From positions 3,463,001-3,527,000 of the forward strand of contig NC_064554.1 in assembly GCF_023856365.1 (NCBI RefSeq): 64,000 bases of DNA, written 5' to 3'. The notes beneath the pieces were generated by a model, which had not been told where the DNA came from, did no database searches, and saw only the letters and a program-made list of their open reading frames with translations. Numbering within the stretch: the first letter of the stretch is position 1; each line of letters opens with the position of its first letter. This DNA is from Brienomyrus brachyistius. Its lineage: Eukaryota > Chordata > Actinopteri > Osteoglossiformes > Mormyridae. Positions 49,685 through 60,733 of the stretch are shown in pieces. Made by a program: the position numbers and the translations under genes.

Positions 49685-50605
49685 CTTTGACTCTGGGTTG
49701 TTCCCGCCTATAAACTTCCGTCCTGAAACTGCTGGCCCAGAACTGGAGGGTGACGTATTGCGGTGCGCCTCTCTAAATGGACGTACCTTCATCACAGGGC
49801 CAGCGAAAAGCTGCCCGCCTTCAAACTCGAGATTTACTCGAGTTTAAAATTGGACAGAAACTTACTTTGCGGTTAGAACATTTGCTCTGCACATTTTGTC
49901 ATTTTATAGGCTGAAAATCCACGAACGTAACTGCGAAAAACAAAAAGTTCGACGGCATAAATGTTTATTGCTTGATGGAAAACATCACAAATCCCGAAAA
50001 CGGCATCTTAACGAACAAAAACAGTTGTTAATCCCTACCTATCTGGAAATGGCAAAGACTTAAAGTTCCCTCGTTACACAGTGTCGTACGGGGTTTTCGT
50101 TTAGTTGTTTATATTTTCGTTTTTTTTTCCTTCGTTAACGACAATAACGCTGGAAGTACATATGCGAATCCATCCATTTTCGGTTCCCTCTTGTCCTATG
50201 TAATATCCTGGAACCTATGCGCCCAAGGCAGGGAACGCATAATGCGTAGTTAATTTTAGTGAAATTCTGATTTTTCATACCATACTTACAGTACAGATGT
50301 AATGGAACCCGTAATGTGCCGTTTACGGTGTAATGTATGTAATGTGTTCGCTAGGTAGCTTGTTAGGTTTGGTTTAGGGGCGCAAAGGATCACAAAACTC
50401 ACGGTTTGACTCATATGAAGGTATTTGAGTCACGGATCAGATAATTTTTCTACAGCAAAAAAGAAAGACAAACACAACTTTGCTTTCCATTTATTACTTA
50501 AAAAACTGAAATAATTCAATGCGAGGAACTTTTAACATGTTCAGTTCGTGTGAACACACAAACTAGGTTGTTTTTTCACTGAAACTGTATTGGACGGAAG
50601 TCAAG
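49685..50605. promoter_or_regulatory. Divergent upstream region of the zinc-finger gene
   Basis: The zinc-finger start sits in CAAAGATGGCGG, a YY1-like start context often seen in housekeeping genes. About 920 bases away on the opposite strand lies a similar AAGATGGCTGC context with CGGAAG (ETS-like) just upstream. A bidirectional promoter is possible but not shown. A fragment of the CCATCCATTTT fish repeat is at about 50170-50235. Confidence 0.35.
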
Positions 50606-50639
50606 ATGGCTGCTCCCTTCATCAACATAAATGAAAGCG
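50606..50639 (+). CDS. Candidate orphan first coding exon
   Basis: ATG in an AAGATGGCTGC context opens the frame MAAPFININES and meets a GTAGTT donor after one further base (phase 1). An ETS-like CGGAAG lies 10 bases upstream of the ATG. No phase-compatible second exon was found before nanos. A Tc1-like element is inserted about 200 bases downstream. The exon may belong to a gene I cannot see or may be a relic. Confidence 0.3.
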
Positions 50640-50844
50640 GTAGTTTTATACTGTTTGTTAGCACTTAAGTATTATTTGTGTATAATTAAATCGGTCGTAC
50701 ACACAGTACTGTCCAACCGCTATCTATTGACTTGTTGCTATAGTGTTTGTATGTGTCAAATAATAATAATATTGATACTTTATTGATCCCTGTAGGGATT
50801 TTTTTTGCATAGCCATTTTGCTTTCCATGACATACAAACACATA

Positions 50845-52073
50845 TATACTATATTGCCAGAATTATAGGGACACCCCTCCAAATCATTGAATTCAGTTGT
50901 TCCAATTGATTTCATAGCCACGGGTGTGTAAAATCAAGCACCTAGGCATGCAGACTGCTTCTGCAAACATTTGTGAAAGAATGGGTCGCTCTCAGGAGCT
51001 CAGTGAGTTCAAGCATGGTACCGTGATAGGATGCCACCTGTGCAATAAGTGCATTCGTGAAATTTCCTCGCTACTAAATATTCCACGGTCAACTGTTAGT
51101 GGAAGCAATTGGGATCAACAGCAACTCAGACACGAAGTGGTAAGCCACATAAAATCACAGAGCGGGAACAACGCATGCCGAGGTGCAGAAGTTGCCAACT
51201 GTCTGCAGAGTCAATAGCTACAGACCTCCAAACTTTCTGTGGCCTTCAGATTAGCTCAAGAACAGTGCGTAGAGAACTTCATGGAATGGGTTCCCATGGC
51301 CGAGCAGCTGCATCCAAGCCGTACATCACTAAGCGCAATGCAAAGCGTCAGGTGCAGTGGTATAAAGCACGCCACCACTGGACTCTGGAGACGTGGAGAT
51401 GTATTCTCTGGAGTGAGGAATCATTCTTCTCTGTCTGGAAATCCGATGGACGAGTCTGGGTTTGGCAGTTGCCAGGAGAACAGTACTTGTCTGACTGTAT
51501 TGAGCCAAGTATAAAGTTTGGTGGAGGGGGGTTATGGTGTTGGGTTGTTTTTCAGGGGTTTGGCTTGGCGCCTTAGTTCCAGTGAAAGGAAGTATTAATG
51601 CTGCAGCATTCAAAGTCATTTTGGACAATTTCATGCTCCCATCTTTGTGGGAACAGTTTGGGGATGGCCCCTTGCTTTTCCAACATAACTGCACACCAGT
51701 GCACAAAACAAGGTCCATAAGGACATGAATGAGCGAGTCTGGTGTGGAGGAACCTGACTAGCCTGCACAGAGCCCTCACCTCAACCCGAAAGAACACCAC
51801 TGAGATGAATTAGAGCGGAGACTGCGAGCCAGGCCTTCTAGTCCAACATCAGTGCCTGATTTCACAAATGCTCTCCAGGAAGAATGGTCAACAATTCCCA
51901 TAAACACACTCCTAAACCTTGTGGACAGCCTTCCCAGAAGAGTTGAAGCAGTTATAGCTGCAAAGAGTGGACCAACTCCATATTAAATCCTATGTATTAA
52001 CAATTGGATATCATTAAAGTTTATGTGTGTGTAAAGGCAGGTGTCCAAAATACTTTTGGCAATATAATGTATA
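50845..52073 (+). mobile_element. Tc1/mariner-like transposon, inactivated
   Basis: The ends are inverted: TATACTATATTGCCAGAATT at the left, and TATACATTATATTGCCAAAA when the right end is reverse-complemented. Both run on into (G)GACACC. Between them lies a Tc1-family transposase in three reading frames: the N-terminal HTH part near 50978-51100, the central DDE part at 51109-51576, and the C-terminal part at 51534-51728. At least two frame breaks and several stops inactivate it. The FQHN motif has Asn where the second copy in this window has Asp. Confidence 0.85.
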
Positions 52074-53840
52074 AGGCAAGAGCAAGCTTGGTAGCAAAGG
52101 TCAGTCACCCATAGCGGTGCCCACGGAGTTGGGGGTTAAGGGCTACTACCCTACCTGCATGTATTATCGAGTGGTATTACTAACAATGGCTAACAATGAA
52201 CCCAGTTAGGGGAGCTGGGGTCTTTTTCAGAAGGCATGATTTCTTGTTTAGCTGGATAATTTGTTGGAAATTAAGGTAGCCTGGGCTAATAAATGTAAGT
52301 GAACTAAGATAAAAGCCATTTGAAGTTATCCAGCTGGTCCCTCGTATTAATACCTTGCATTTTGTATTGAAGCACGGGTGTGACGTCACTCCCAAGTCTG
52401 ACTTTCGAGCCCCGATGCCGCACGTGCTCAGTTTACAACGTATTCACTGCGCATTTTGTTTTTGTGGCATTAACCCACGCATGCGCGTTATTCTTTGGCT
52501 TTGACCAAAGTGAAGTGCCGTTCGCAGCTAATGCTGCACCTTTCTGGAAATATTATTAGAACATTATGAAAATGATGTTTTTTTCTATAAAGCTGTTCAT
52601 ACAGTCAATGTAGTTCTGTTAAGATGTAAATCTGCCAGGGTTGCGTTTTTCTAAGCCTTCTTAACACCAAGTCGTTTGTAAGTTCTAACTCTAATTGTAC
52701 CTTAACGTTCCGTGGCTGCTAAAACGTCCTTAGTTACTATACCGACATACTTTGCTGCTGTTAGCTCATACCGCAAATGGCCTCCACTGCACGTCTCTGA
52801 AATGAGAAAGGAAGCGATGTAAGAAAGATTTAAATATAATTTTTAAATAATAAAGAAAATAATTTTTCATTTAATGTAATGTAACATTTAAAATTAGACT
52901 AACCTCGCTAAGGGTACAGTTTCAGAATCAAATGAAAAATTAATTTTGTCTGATAGACTACATAACTAGTCTTCGTTAGGTTTCGGCTTTGAGCTCTAAA
53001 TTGTACAGCAAATTGTTGATTTTGTAAGTCTTTATTAACTAAGAAGGGGGGGGGGTTCTGCCGATATAGGGGTGGACGCGTTTCCCCGTTTTCCGACACC
53101 CCTGGAATGCACACACCTCTCTAAATGTGCCAAAGTCACAGCAAAGTTTGGTTCATAAGGTTATTAACATTGCAGGTTGATTCACACATAAGTCTAATAT
53201 TTTCCGTCCAAAAAGTACCCTGGAATAATCCTTGTCTGGTCGCCAAACTATGTTTTGTTATGAAATAACACATGTGAATGTCTCTGGCAAGTTATTCTAG
53301 TGTCAATGCGCTGCAAATTGCTAAAACACTTAAATCAAATGACATTTACAAACGAGTATATTTTATTTAAACTCCTGCCTGGGGTTTCACGTGGTCCTGC
53401 ACGGGTTCCTTCGTGTCTTGCATTTTCATTGGCTGTAGCTCTGACACTTTTCACACTTGCAGGATTTGGAGTCGCCGACAGTCTATAGATACTTAGCGAC
53501 GCATCGGCGCCTCGTTCACAGATATCGAACTACGCCAAGCCAAACTACTGTCTATTAGTATAAAGCTTATACTAATAAAAGACAATTTGGCTTGCTATAG
53601 TAACACCGCACAACTCTGTCGCGCCGGGACACTGGACCGACGTCTCAGTTTTAGCGGTCACGTGATTCTCCTTGAAACGACAAGCGCTTCGATACGGGGC
53701 TTCAGTGGGGGTTGTCACCCCTGGGCGTAAATTATGGGAGGGATGTACCCCCCCCCCCCCAATAATCAAAACTAGCCAATACAACCCCCTGGACCCCCTT
53801 AAATGGGTGGAGACGTCAACCTCCCCCCAGTTCTCAACCC
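52074..53840. other. Intergenic sequence upstream of nanos
   Basis: No exon is supported. It contains a G9 run near 53046-53054 and a C13 run at 53748-53760. A short GC-richer patch with a CATTGGCTG (inverted CCAAT) motif lies near 53428. Confidence 0.4.
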
Positions 53841-53859
53841 AAATGCCTGCCCTGTTCTT

Positions 53860-53950
53860 CACCTGCAACTTTTACACGTTTCGGAGCTTCGGTGCTGCAC
53901 GGGCCATCAATAGTGAAGAGGTTACGTTGGACCGCGGACTCTGTTGGGTG
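53860..53950 (+). promoter_or_regulatory. Possible noncoding first exon of nanos
   Basis: A GC-richer stretch ends in GTTGGGT|GTAAGT, a near-perfect donor. The nanos ATG is preceded by a polypyrimidine tract and acceptor at about 56370-56391, so an upstream noncoding exon must exist. This is the best donor I noticed, but the link is speculative. Confidence 0.25.
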
Positions 53951-54558
53951 TAAGTCGATGCCCTTTGTCATTTCCAGATAGGTAGGACATAATTGCTCAT
54001 TAAAGATGCTGTTTTAGGGATTTGTGACGTTTTCTTCATGTAATAAAATTATGCAATCGAGCTTCTTAAAATTGGTGGATTTTCAGCCTAGAAAAGGACC
54101 AACTGCGCAAACCAAATGCCAAAGTAAATTTGGAGGTCACACTAAATTTCTGAGTTTGAAAACGGGCATCTTTCCGTTGTCCCCCGTGGTGCGGTACCCA
54201 GTGGAATAGGTTACAGATGCCAAGGGAGTAAAGAGTGTATATGTTGGTCAAATGATGTTTGTGAAAAGGGGGGAATTCGTTGTTTTACACGTGTTGATTG
54301 GGCACCGATTTATTGACTATCAGTCTTTTTAGAGGTGTTTGCAGCTAGACAGCAGGCGTGTATAATGGCCATGCTATCGACTTAGCTGAAAGTCTCGCTG
54401 ATAAACCACGGAGTTAGTTACATTGTCGCCACGCCGCTCTTCCATTAGTCATTCATGTTTGTAGAGAATAATGCACGTAGGTCGAGTGAGTTGTAAATCA
54501 GTTTCCTTTTGCTGCTTGGCACTTTCTTGCATCATTTCTACTCGCTACTATTTCTAGT

Positions 54559-54577
54559 GGGGGGGGGGGGGGGGGGG
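54559..54577. repeat. G19 homopolymer
   Basis: Nineteen consecutive G, with further G-rich sequence at about 54644-54657. Confidence 0.9.
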
Positions 54578-54859
54578 TAGGGGATCATAGTGGCTCGGAC
54601 CAACCAATTTGCAGCAGGGAGCGTTCATGTTCGTTCACAGGACGGGGGAGGGGGGGCGAGAGGTACGTCTGGCACATGCTAATGTGATGAGCAATAGAGA
54701 TGACCAGGAATCACCCAATGATAATAAGATCTGAAGAGCAAAACTTGAAAAGGGGTCTTAGATCAGGCAAAAACGCCAGGTATAGGTACTGGAGCTGTTT
54801 CTTCGGCAAACATTATGGATGAAATGTGCTGGAAATTCTAAAACTTTTCAAACTTACAT

Positions 54860-55275
54860 TTTGACTAGAAAGAATTCCAGGTCTGCATATCCATAATTGA
54901 GTTTTCACTAGTAAAAATTAAATTACAGATCTTTACAATTACATTGTGCATATCCAAAATGTGAATTTCAGATCTCTACAATATAATTGTAGATATGCAG
55001 ACCTTGAATTCTTACTAGTCAAGTGTAATCATGGATATCTACAATAGGAGTTCTTACTATTAAAAACTGAATTATAGATCTCTACAATATTATTTTTACC
55101 AGAGAAAAATGAATTTATGATATGTGAGGCAAAGAGACAATGGAAGTTAATGGGAATATATGACTAGTAAAAATGAAATTATAGAGCTCTATAATATGAA
55201 TTTTTACCAGTGACAACACAATTCTTACCAGTGATTCGTACCTGTCAAATATGAATTTGTACTAGTAAAATTTAA
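54860..55275. repeat. AT-rich array of degenerate ACTAGTAAAAAT modules
   Basis: Recurring modules built on ACTAGTAAAAAT, AGATCTCTACAAT and GTAGATATGCAGACC/GGTCTGCATATCCA occur in both orientations, so parts can fold back on each other. It resembles short-module satellite-like repeats in fish DNA. Confidence 0.6.
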
Positions 55276-56436
55276 GTTGTGCTGAGTGGGTCTTATCCTA
55301 TTAAACGATTTTCTCCTATTGCAATTTAGCTTGCCACACGCCTAAATGAGTTTAGGAGTAGCAGCTTCGGTAGGATACCTGAAACTAGGGGATGGGATTT
55401 TCAGATGGATACTTTCACAATCTGGTGACATGCTGGTTTCTCCAAAATCTTTGTGTTTTACCGCTCTCTGGTTTTGACATCGACGTGACGCCATACGTAC
55501 ATGTGTAACATTTCAGCAGTTTTGAAGAAGAATCTGTGAACGTTTTATTCCGTTGTACATGTGGCCATCTTAAGTATATGAACAGCAACATTACAAATGC
55601 AGGCTGACCGGTGAGTGTGGCGAGTCGCTTCAAGACCCTGTGCATGAGGCACCAAACCGGACAAGGGTGCATGGGTGATATTTACTTTAAAAGTGAGCGA
55701 ATACAATAAAACTGATTCTGCCTGACCACAGAGGCTTTACACCTGGCCAGGGGAAGGAAAGCTGGAAAATCAGCTCTGTTAGTGCCGTTAGTTGGATAAC
55801 AAACGATGAATTAATTTGGCGTATCCATATATTTATTACATTCGGTTAGCGGAGCACGCCACATAGTATTGTTTTGGTAAAATATGGAAGCGATACGCAC
55901 TGAAATGGCGATGAAGAAAGGGACAGATCAACAGGCACACCATTTGAAAGAGGAGATGTGGATAAACAAGGTAGAAAGACGTCGGTGGTGTGTCGGTACC
56001 TTTTGCAGTTTATAGTTCGACGTTTATTAAACACGAGGATATGCCAAATTTAGACTGTTCACAGACTTGTGAGTCACAATACCCATCTCAGTAATATTTT
56101 AGGCACACTACAAATCTGCTCACCAAATTGTTGGTGTGAGTAAACGTCCATATAGTATCGAAAAGTCGTACTTGTTTTGCCCGTCATCTAAAGCCCTGGT
56201 GATTATTGCACGCGCCCTTTATAATCGTGATCACATTACGACGTGACAGCCCTAGCTGAGATTAAGTGTAGTATCAGAGCGGGGAGGGTCAATGTGCTAG
56301 GCTGCGGATATTTCTACCTAACTGTTTAATTTGTTGTAGGTTTTTTGGTGTTCTAAAGATTGTGATGTATTTTCTTCTTTCTTTTTTTTAGTGCATTTTG
56401 TTCTGAGTTTGGAAGACATCTGTGGTTTGCACATAA
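55276..56436. other. Nanos upstream region and intron acceptor
   Basis: No exon is supported apart from the leader that starts after the TTTTTTTAG acceptor at about 56391 and runs into the nanos ATG at 56437. Confidence 0.45.
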
Positions 56437-56907
56437 ATGGAGTCCAGGCGTGGGTATTTTCAGCCATGGAGGGACTATCTCCGGTTGGCCGACATGATCC
56501 GTTCCATGCAAGCTGGACCTGCCATGCCTGAAGGAGCAGGTCGGGTGGTGAACCAGCCAGGATCTGCCCGGTGGATGCCAATGTCTATTGAGCAGCATAC
56601 AGACAATGCAGTGGATGGTGGGATAAGCACCTCCAAGCAGCCTACAGCTGCACCTCGGCAGTCTGGGGGGAAGGAGCCCCCAGAGCCACAACGGCCTATC
56701 TGCAGTTTCTGCAAACACAATGGGGAGTCGGAGGCTGTCTTCCGGTCCCACTGCCTCAGGGACCAGGCGGGCGGCGTGAGCTGCCCATACCTGCGGCAAT
56801 ACATTTGCCCGCTATGCGGGGCCACTGGGGCCCGGGCGCACACCAAGCGGCACTGCCCGCAGGTGGACGGCGCGTACTGCTCAGTGTACGCCACGGCGCA
56901 GCGCTAA
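56437..56907 (+). CDS. nanos3: Nanos-family RNA-binding protein (nanos3-like)
   Basis: One uninterrupted coding exon of 156 residues, as is usual for nanos genes. [14 protein letters not shown] (residues 8-21) fits the N-terminal NOT1-interacting motif that recruits the CCR4-NOT deadenylase. The C-terminal domain has both CCHC zinc knuckles: C89, C92, H105, C116 and C124, C127, H135, C140, with the family phrase [10 protein letters not shown]. Nanos proteins act with Pumilio to repress mRNAs in germ cells, and nanos3 protects primordial germ cells. The upstream in-frame region contains an acceptor, so the ATG at 56437 is the first usable start. The nanos3 name rests on the length, the N-terminal motif and the human 19p13 neighbourhood. 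Nanos1 or nanos2 is less likely. Confidence 0.9.
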   Translation: MESRRGYFQPWRDYLRLADMIRSMQAGPAMPEGAGRVVNQPGSARWMPMSIEQHTDNAVDGGISTSKQPTAAPRQSGGKEPPEPQRPICSFCKHNGESEAVFRSHCLRDQAGGVSCPYLRQYICPLCGATGARAHTKRHCPQVDGAYCSVYATAQR

Positions 56908-56941
56908 GCTGCTGTTTTAAAAGCTCGTAACTGCTGTCACT

Positions 56942-56947
56942 GCACTT
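56942..56947 (+). promoter_or_regulatory. miR-430-type seed match in the nanos 3'UTR
   Basis: GCACTT, complementary to the AAGUGC seed of the miR-430/427/302 family, lies 34 bases after the stop codon. Zebrafish germ-cell nanos mRNA is a known miR-430 target. One six-base match can occur by chance. Confidence 0.45.
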
Positions 56948-56989
56948 TTATCATTCCATACTGTAATTGCACTGTATTTTACTACTTTT

Positions 56990-57175
56990 GCACACTGCTC
57001 TTTATTTTTCTATTTTATCTTATTTGTATTGTACATTATATTTATAGTACATTTTTAATATTGTGGATGTTACTCCATTCGTGTAGCACCATAGACAGTG
57101 CAAGAGAAACGGTATTTCAATGCACTGTGTACTTGGACATGGTTGTGTTGACAATAAAGAACTCTTGAATCTGTT
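56990..57175 (+). repeat. LINE/SINE-like 3' tail forming the end of the nanos 3'UTR
   Basis: The stretch has TTGCACACTGCTC, a T-rich block, CGGTATTTCAATGCACTGTG and GACAATAAAGAACTCTTGAA. I recognise this arrangement from the 3' ends of fish retroposons. It supplies AATAAA at 57153-57158, the only close poly(A) signal for nanos. Confidence 0.55.
57153..57158 (+). terminator. Polyadenylation signal of nanos
   Basis: AATAAA 246 bases after the stop codon, inside the retroposon-like tail. Confidence 0.6.
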
Positions 57176-57360
57176 TTATATTTTCTTTTAATATTGTTTT
57201 CTTTATATTGCATAATCCAGAAATCAGGTTTAAAAGCATTTCACTACACAGTAGTATGGTATATAATTATGTATGTGACACATAAGACTTCTAACTAACC
57301 TGAATCAGCCTGCCAGTGGGCTAGTTGCTGCTGGGTTTTAAATGCTGAAACATTAAGTCT

Positions 57361-58082
57361 AGGCAAGCATCAGATGGAGTGGTATCAAGCACGCCGCCAC
57401 TGGACTCAGGAGCAGTGGAACATGTTCTATGGAGTGACAAATCACACTTCTCTGTCTGGCAGTCTGATGGATAGTCTGGGTTTGGCAGATGCCAGGAGAA
57501 CGTTCCCTCCCTGACTGCAATTGCAAACTACAATTGTGCCAACTGTAAAATTCGGCAGAGGAGGGATAATGGTACGGAGTTATTTTTCATGGGTTGGGCT
57601 TGGCCCCCTTAGTTCTAGTGAACACTTAATGCTTCAGCATACCAAGACATTTTGGACAATTCTATGGTTCCAGCTTTGTGGGAACGGTTTGGGCCCTTTT
57701 CTGTTCCAGCATGACTGTGTCCCAGTGCACAAAGCAAGGTCCATAATGACCTGGTTGGGTGAGTTTGGTGTGGAAGAACTTGACTGGCCCTCAACCCCAT
57801 AAAACAACTTTGCCATGAACTATAACAGAGACTGTGAGCCAGGCCTTCACATCCATCATCAGTGCCTGACCTCACAAATCCTCTTCTGTATGAATGGGGA
57901 AAATTTTCCACAGATACACTCCATAATCTTCTGAAAATCCTTCCCAAAAGAATGGCAGCTGTTATAGCTGCAAAGGGGAGACCAACTCCATATTGATGCC
58001 TATGGATTTACAATGGGATGTCAAAAAAGTTCCTGTAGGTGTAATGGGCAGGTGTCCGAATGTTTTTGTCCATGTAGTGTAT
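57361..58082 (+). mobile_element. 5'-truncated Tc1-like transposon, second copy
   Basis: It aligns by eye to the central and 3' part of the element at 50845-52073, from the ATGGAGTGGTATCAAGC segment to the GGCAGGTGTCCGAATG end. The left third and left inverted repeat are missing. The transposase is broken by shifts and stops but keeps FQHDC at the motif altered in the first copy. Confidence 0.8.
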
Positions 58083-58084
58083 GG

Positions 58085-58143
58085 ATATAAGTATATAATA
58101 GTGTGTATATAAGTATATAATAGTGTGTATATAAGTATATAAT
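58085..58143. repeat. 22-bp AT-rich tandem repeat
   Basis: The unit starting TATAAGTATATAATAGTGTG occurs at 58085, 58107 and 58129, directly at the right edge of the Tc1-like copy. Confidence 0.85.
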
Positions 58144-58277
58144 TTGTTCTCCCTCATGGAGCATAGAAGAGAAAACAGATTTTTAAGATCCCCTCTCCTT
58201 GGCAATAAATGGTGCTAAATCACCCTTCACTTGTGACCACCTGTTACTTGCCACATTCCGGCTTACTGACTCTAGAT

Positions 58278-58431
58278 CAGTGTTTCTCAGCCCGGTCCTT
58301 GGGGACCCCCGGGCAGTCCACGTATTTGCTTCCTCCCAGCAGCAAAATTGCGAATTGTCTGGCAGGGAGCTGGGAGGGAGCAAAAACATGGACTGGCTGT
58401 GGGTCCCCGAGGACCGGATTGAGAAACACTG
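58278..58431. mobile_element. hAT-type MITE with target-site duplication
   Basis: The left end is CAGTGTTTCTCAGCCCGGTCC up to the first 20 bases. The right end reverse-complements to CAGTGTTTCTCAATCCGGTC. The flanks CTCTAGAT (58270-58277) and CTTTAGAT (58432-58439) match at 7 of 8 bases, as expected for hAT insertion. It has no coding capacity. Confidence 0.8.
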
Positions 58432-58439
58432 CTTTAGAT

Positions 58440-60733
58440 AGATTCTTTGACATGGCGGGGGGAAAGACCTTGAGAGAGGCTGTGTCACCAAATAGTGCTT
58501 TAAACATTGTTGCAATGATCAAAGCATCCAATGGTTCCTCAAAGGTATTTCATTTATTCTCCGTATCACTTATCCACTACACTCTTAAATTCCAAGTTAC
58601 AATAAAGCATACTACCAGGCCTGACTGAATACCCAAAATCACAACCATTTCTCAAAAATTTCCACCAGCCCGGGTTGTGGGGCAATAACGATTTTGATTC
58701 TAAAAATGATGATAGGTTAAAATCCACATTGACTCAATTATTTCATAACATTATTACTTTTCTATTATGATTCATGAATTACTAAAAGCAAACATTCAAA
58801 ATCCCCAATAAAAACATGCACAGAATTGTCACTATGGTCTCAAGGATCTGTGGCTTCATGAACCATTTGCTATATTTTCTGACCCCACTAGATGGTGCTC
58901 TTGGTTTGCTTTGGGGCATGCTTTGACCCCTTTTGGGAACAGAGATCACAACCTATTGGGGTCAGATACCTCTCATCCTGAGCATGATCTGTTTCATCTG
59001 CTGGAGATGGGCGGTACTACCAATTTTGATTTCTTTCTCATTTGATCCAGTATCAAGGTTGGTGTTGCCGAGATCAATCCCGATATTCTAGTCTTTTGTG
59101 TGCATTAAATGATAAATAGTGCGGAATGAAATAAAAAATCACAGAATATTTGAAGTTTTTGCAATAAACAGTAAAACCTAAAATCCACGGGTGATACATT
59201 CCAAGACTTATCGTGGGTACTGCCATCTCCATATATAAGTATGCAGAGAGACGAAATGGTGAAGCTTGACCAGAGTACAATAAAAAAAAAATACAATGTG
59301 CAAAGGACATATAGTGCAATTTGAAAAGTATACATTGTGCAATATACTGTAATGTGCTGTACTGCCAAAACTGTATTAAATGCATGTCATATGTTTAATG
59401 TAATGAGGTAGCAAATCAGACCTGAGTTCACCAACATGTACACTGTAGCAGCATGAGATCATAATGTAAAACGAGGTATGATAACAGCAGTAACGTGTCA
59501 AAAAATTCTAACAGCAGAAAATAGGAAAAGAATCAGAATAATGGACCAGACACAGAATAAATGGAATTCTTTTCATTGCCCCATGTCACAGAGACAAAGT
59601 GTGAAGCACGGGGTATGCTTAAGGGTCAGCGTGTGGCAGCCTGGCAGTGATGCTGCAGCATCTTCTCTTGGGTGGCAGGAGAGTGAAAAGGTCATGTGAA
59701 GGATGTGATGGGTCCTGCAGGAGGCTGCAAAAAAATTTGTTTGTAAAAATTGTCTTGAATTGAAGGGAGATGCACCCTGCTGTCTTCACTACTCTGCAGG
59801 CGCGGTTACTATTGAAAGTTACTAACCTTAAGTTAACCTGGTCCTTAACTTCGTTAAGCAAATTCGGGATAAACTGGTGGGTTCTGATTTGGCTAATCGG
59901 TATCCGTTATTCTCAGACAGCGGGTCTCGTATCTAAATGTTAATGTTTCTTAATAAATGTGGCCGACATGGCGCTCCCATTTCGGTTTAAATGAAGCGTT
60001 AGTTTTTTTTTTTGTTTTTTAAAAAGGTGCGGTATATTAAAAAACAGCCGAGAAATCACTTATTTAAAAGGGAAATTACAAATGTATGAATAGTACAAAT
60101 GCTTACATCCTCATCAGTACGGTACCTCGACAATCTATTTCACAATATAATATCACATTAAACATGTGGTGTGCCTTATGCATTATATGTATGGATGTAT
60201 ATTGCCTGTATTGCACCCGTGTAAACTTTCAGCGTTGCACCATTTCAGTTTGCCCAAACCATGGTATTTATGACCTACTTTGCCTTTACGCCTCTCCGTT
60301 GTGTGTCTTGTATTATTGATTGTATATCAATAAAGTTCACTCACTACATGATAGGGCGAAAATCAATATACACTCAAGGCGGGGTTTCCAAGTGTCTCAA
60401 GTCTGTCCAAAGAAGTACAGGTCACGACCCGAAGGTGCCCCAAAAGGAATGTCACTCCATCACAGGACACCCGGGCGGGAGGGTGAATAATACCGTACAC
60501 GGAACCTAAGCTTTTCTCCTGTCGGTGTGAGAATGCCCTTGGATTCCGACGGTGCTAAATACCCCCGAGTTGTAACTGTGACAATGATATATGTATACAC
60601 GAAAATACCTGAAATTGATGTACGCCTATGTATCTTCTTCAAATATTCTCGTATGAGTCTATGCCCTGATCGATTAGCAGGGTCTGGCTCGATTGGTCAC
60701 GCCTAGCCCGGCGTTTCATGTGTTCGGGGCAAA
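58440..60733. other. Gap between nanos and wiz
   Basis: AT-rich. Diffuse repeat-like pieces lie near 59170-59230. No exon is supported. Just before wiz, ATTGGTCACG (near 60691) gives an inverted CCAAT box about 40 bases upstream of the start codon, so a wiz promoter is likely at about 60650-60730. Confidence 0.45.
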
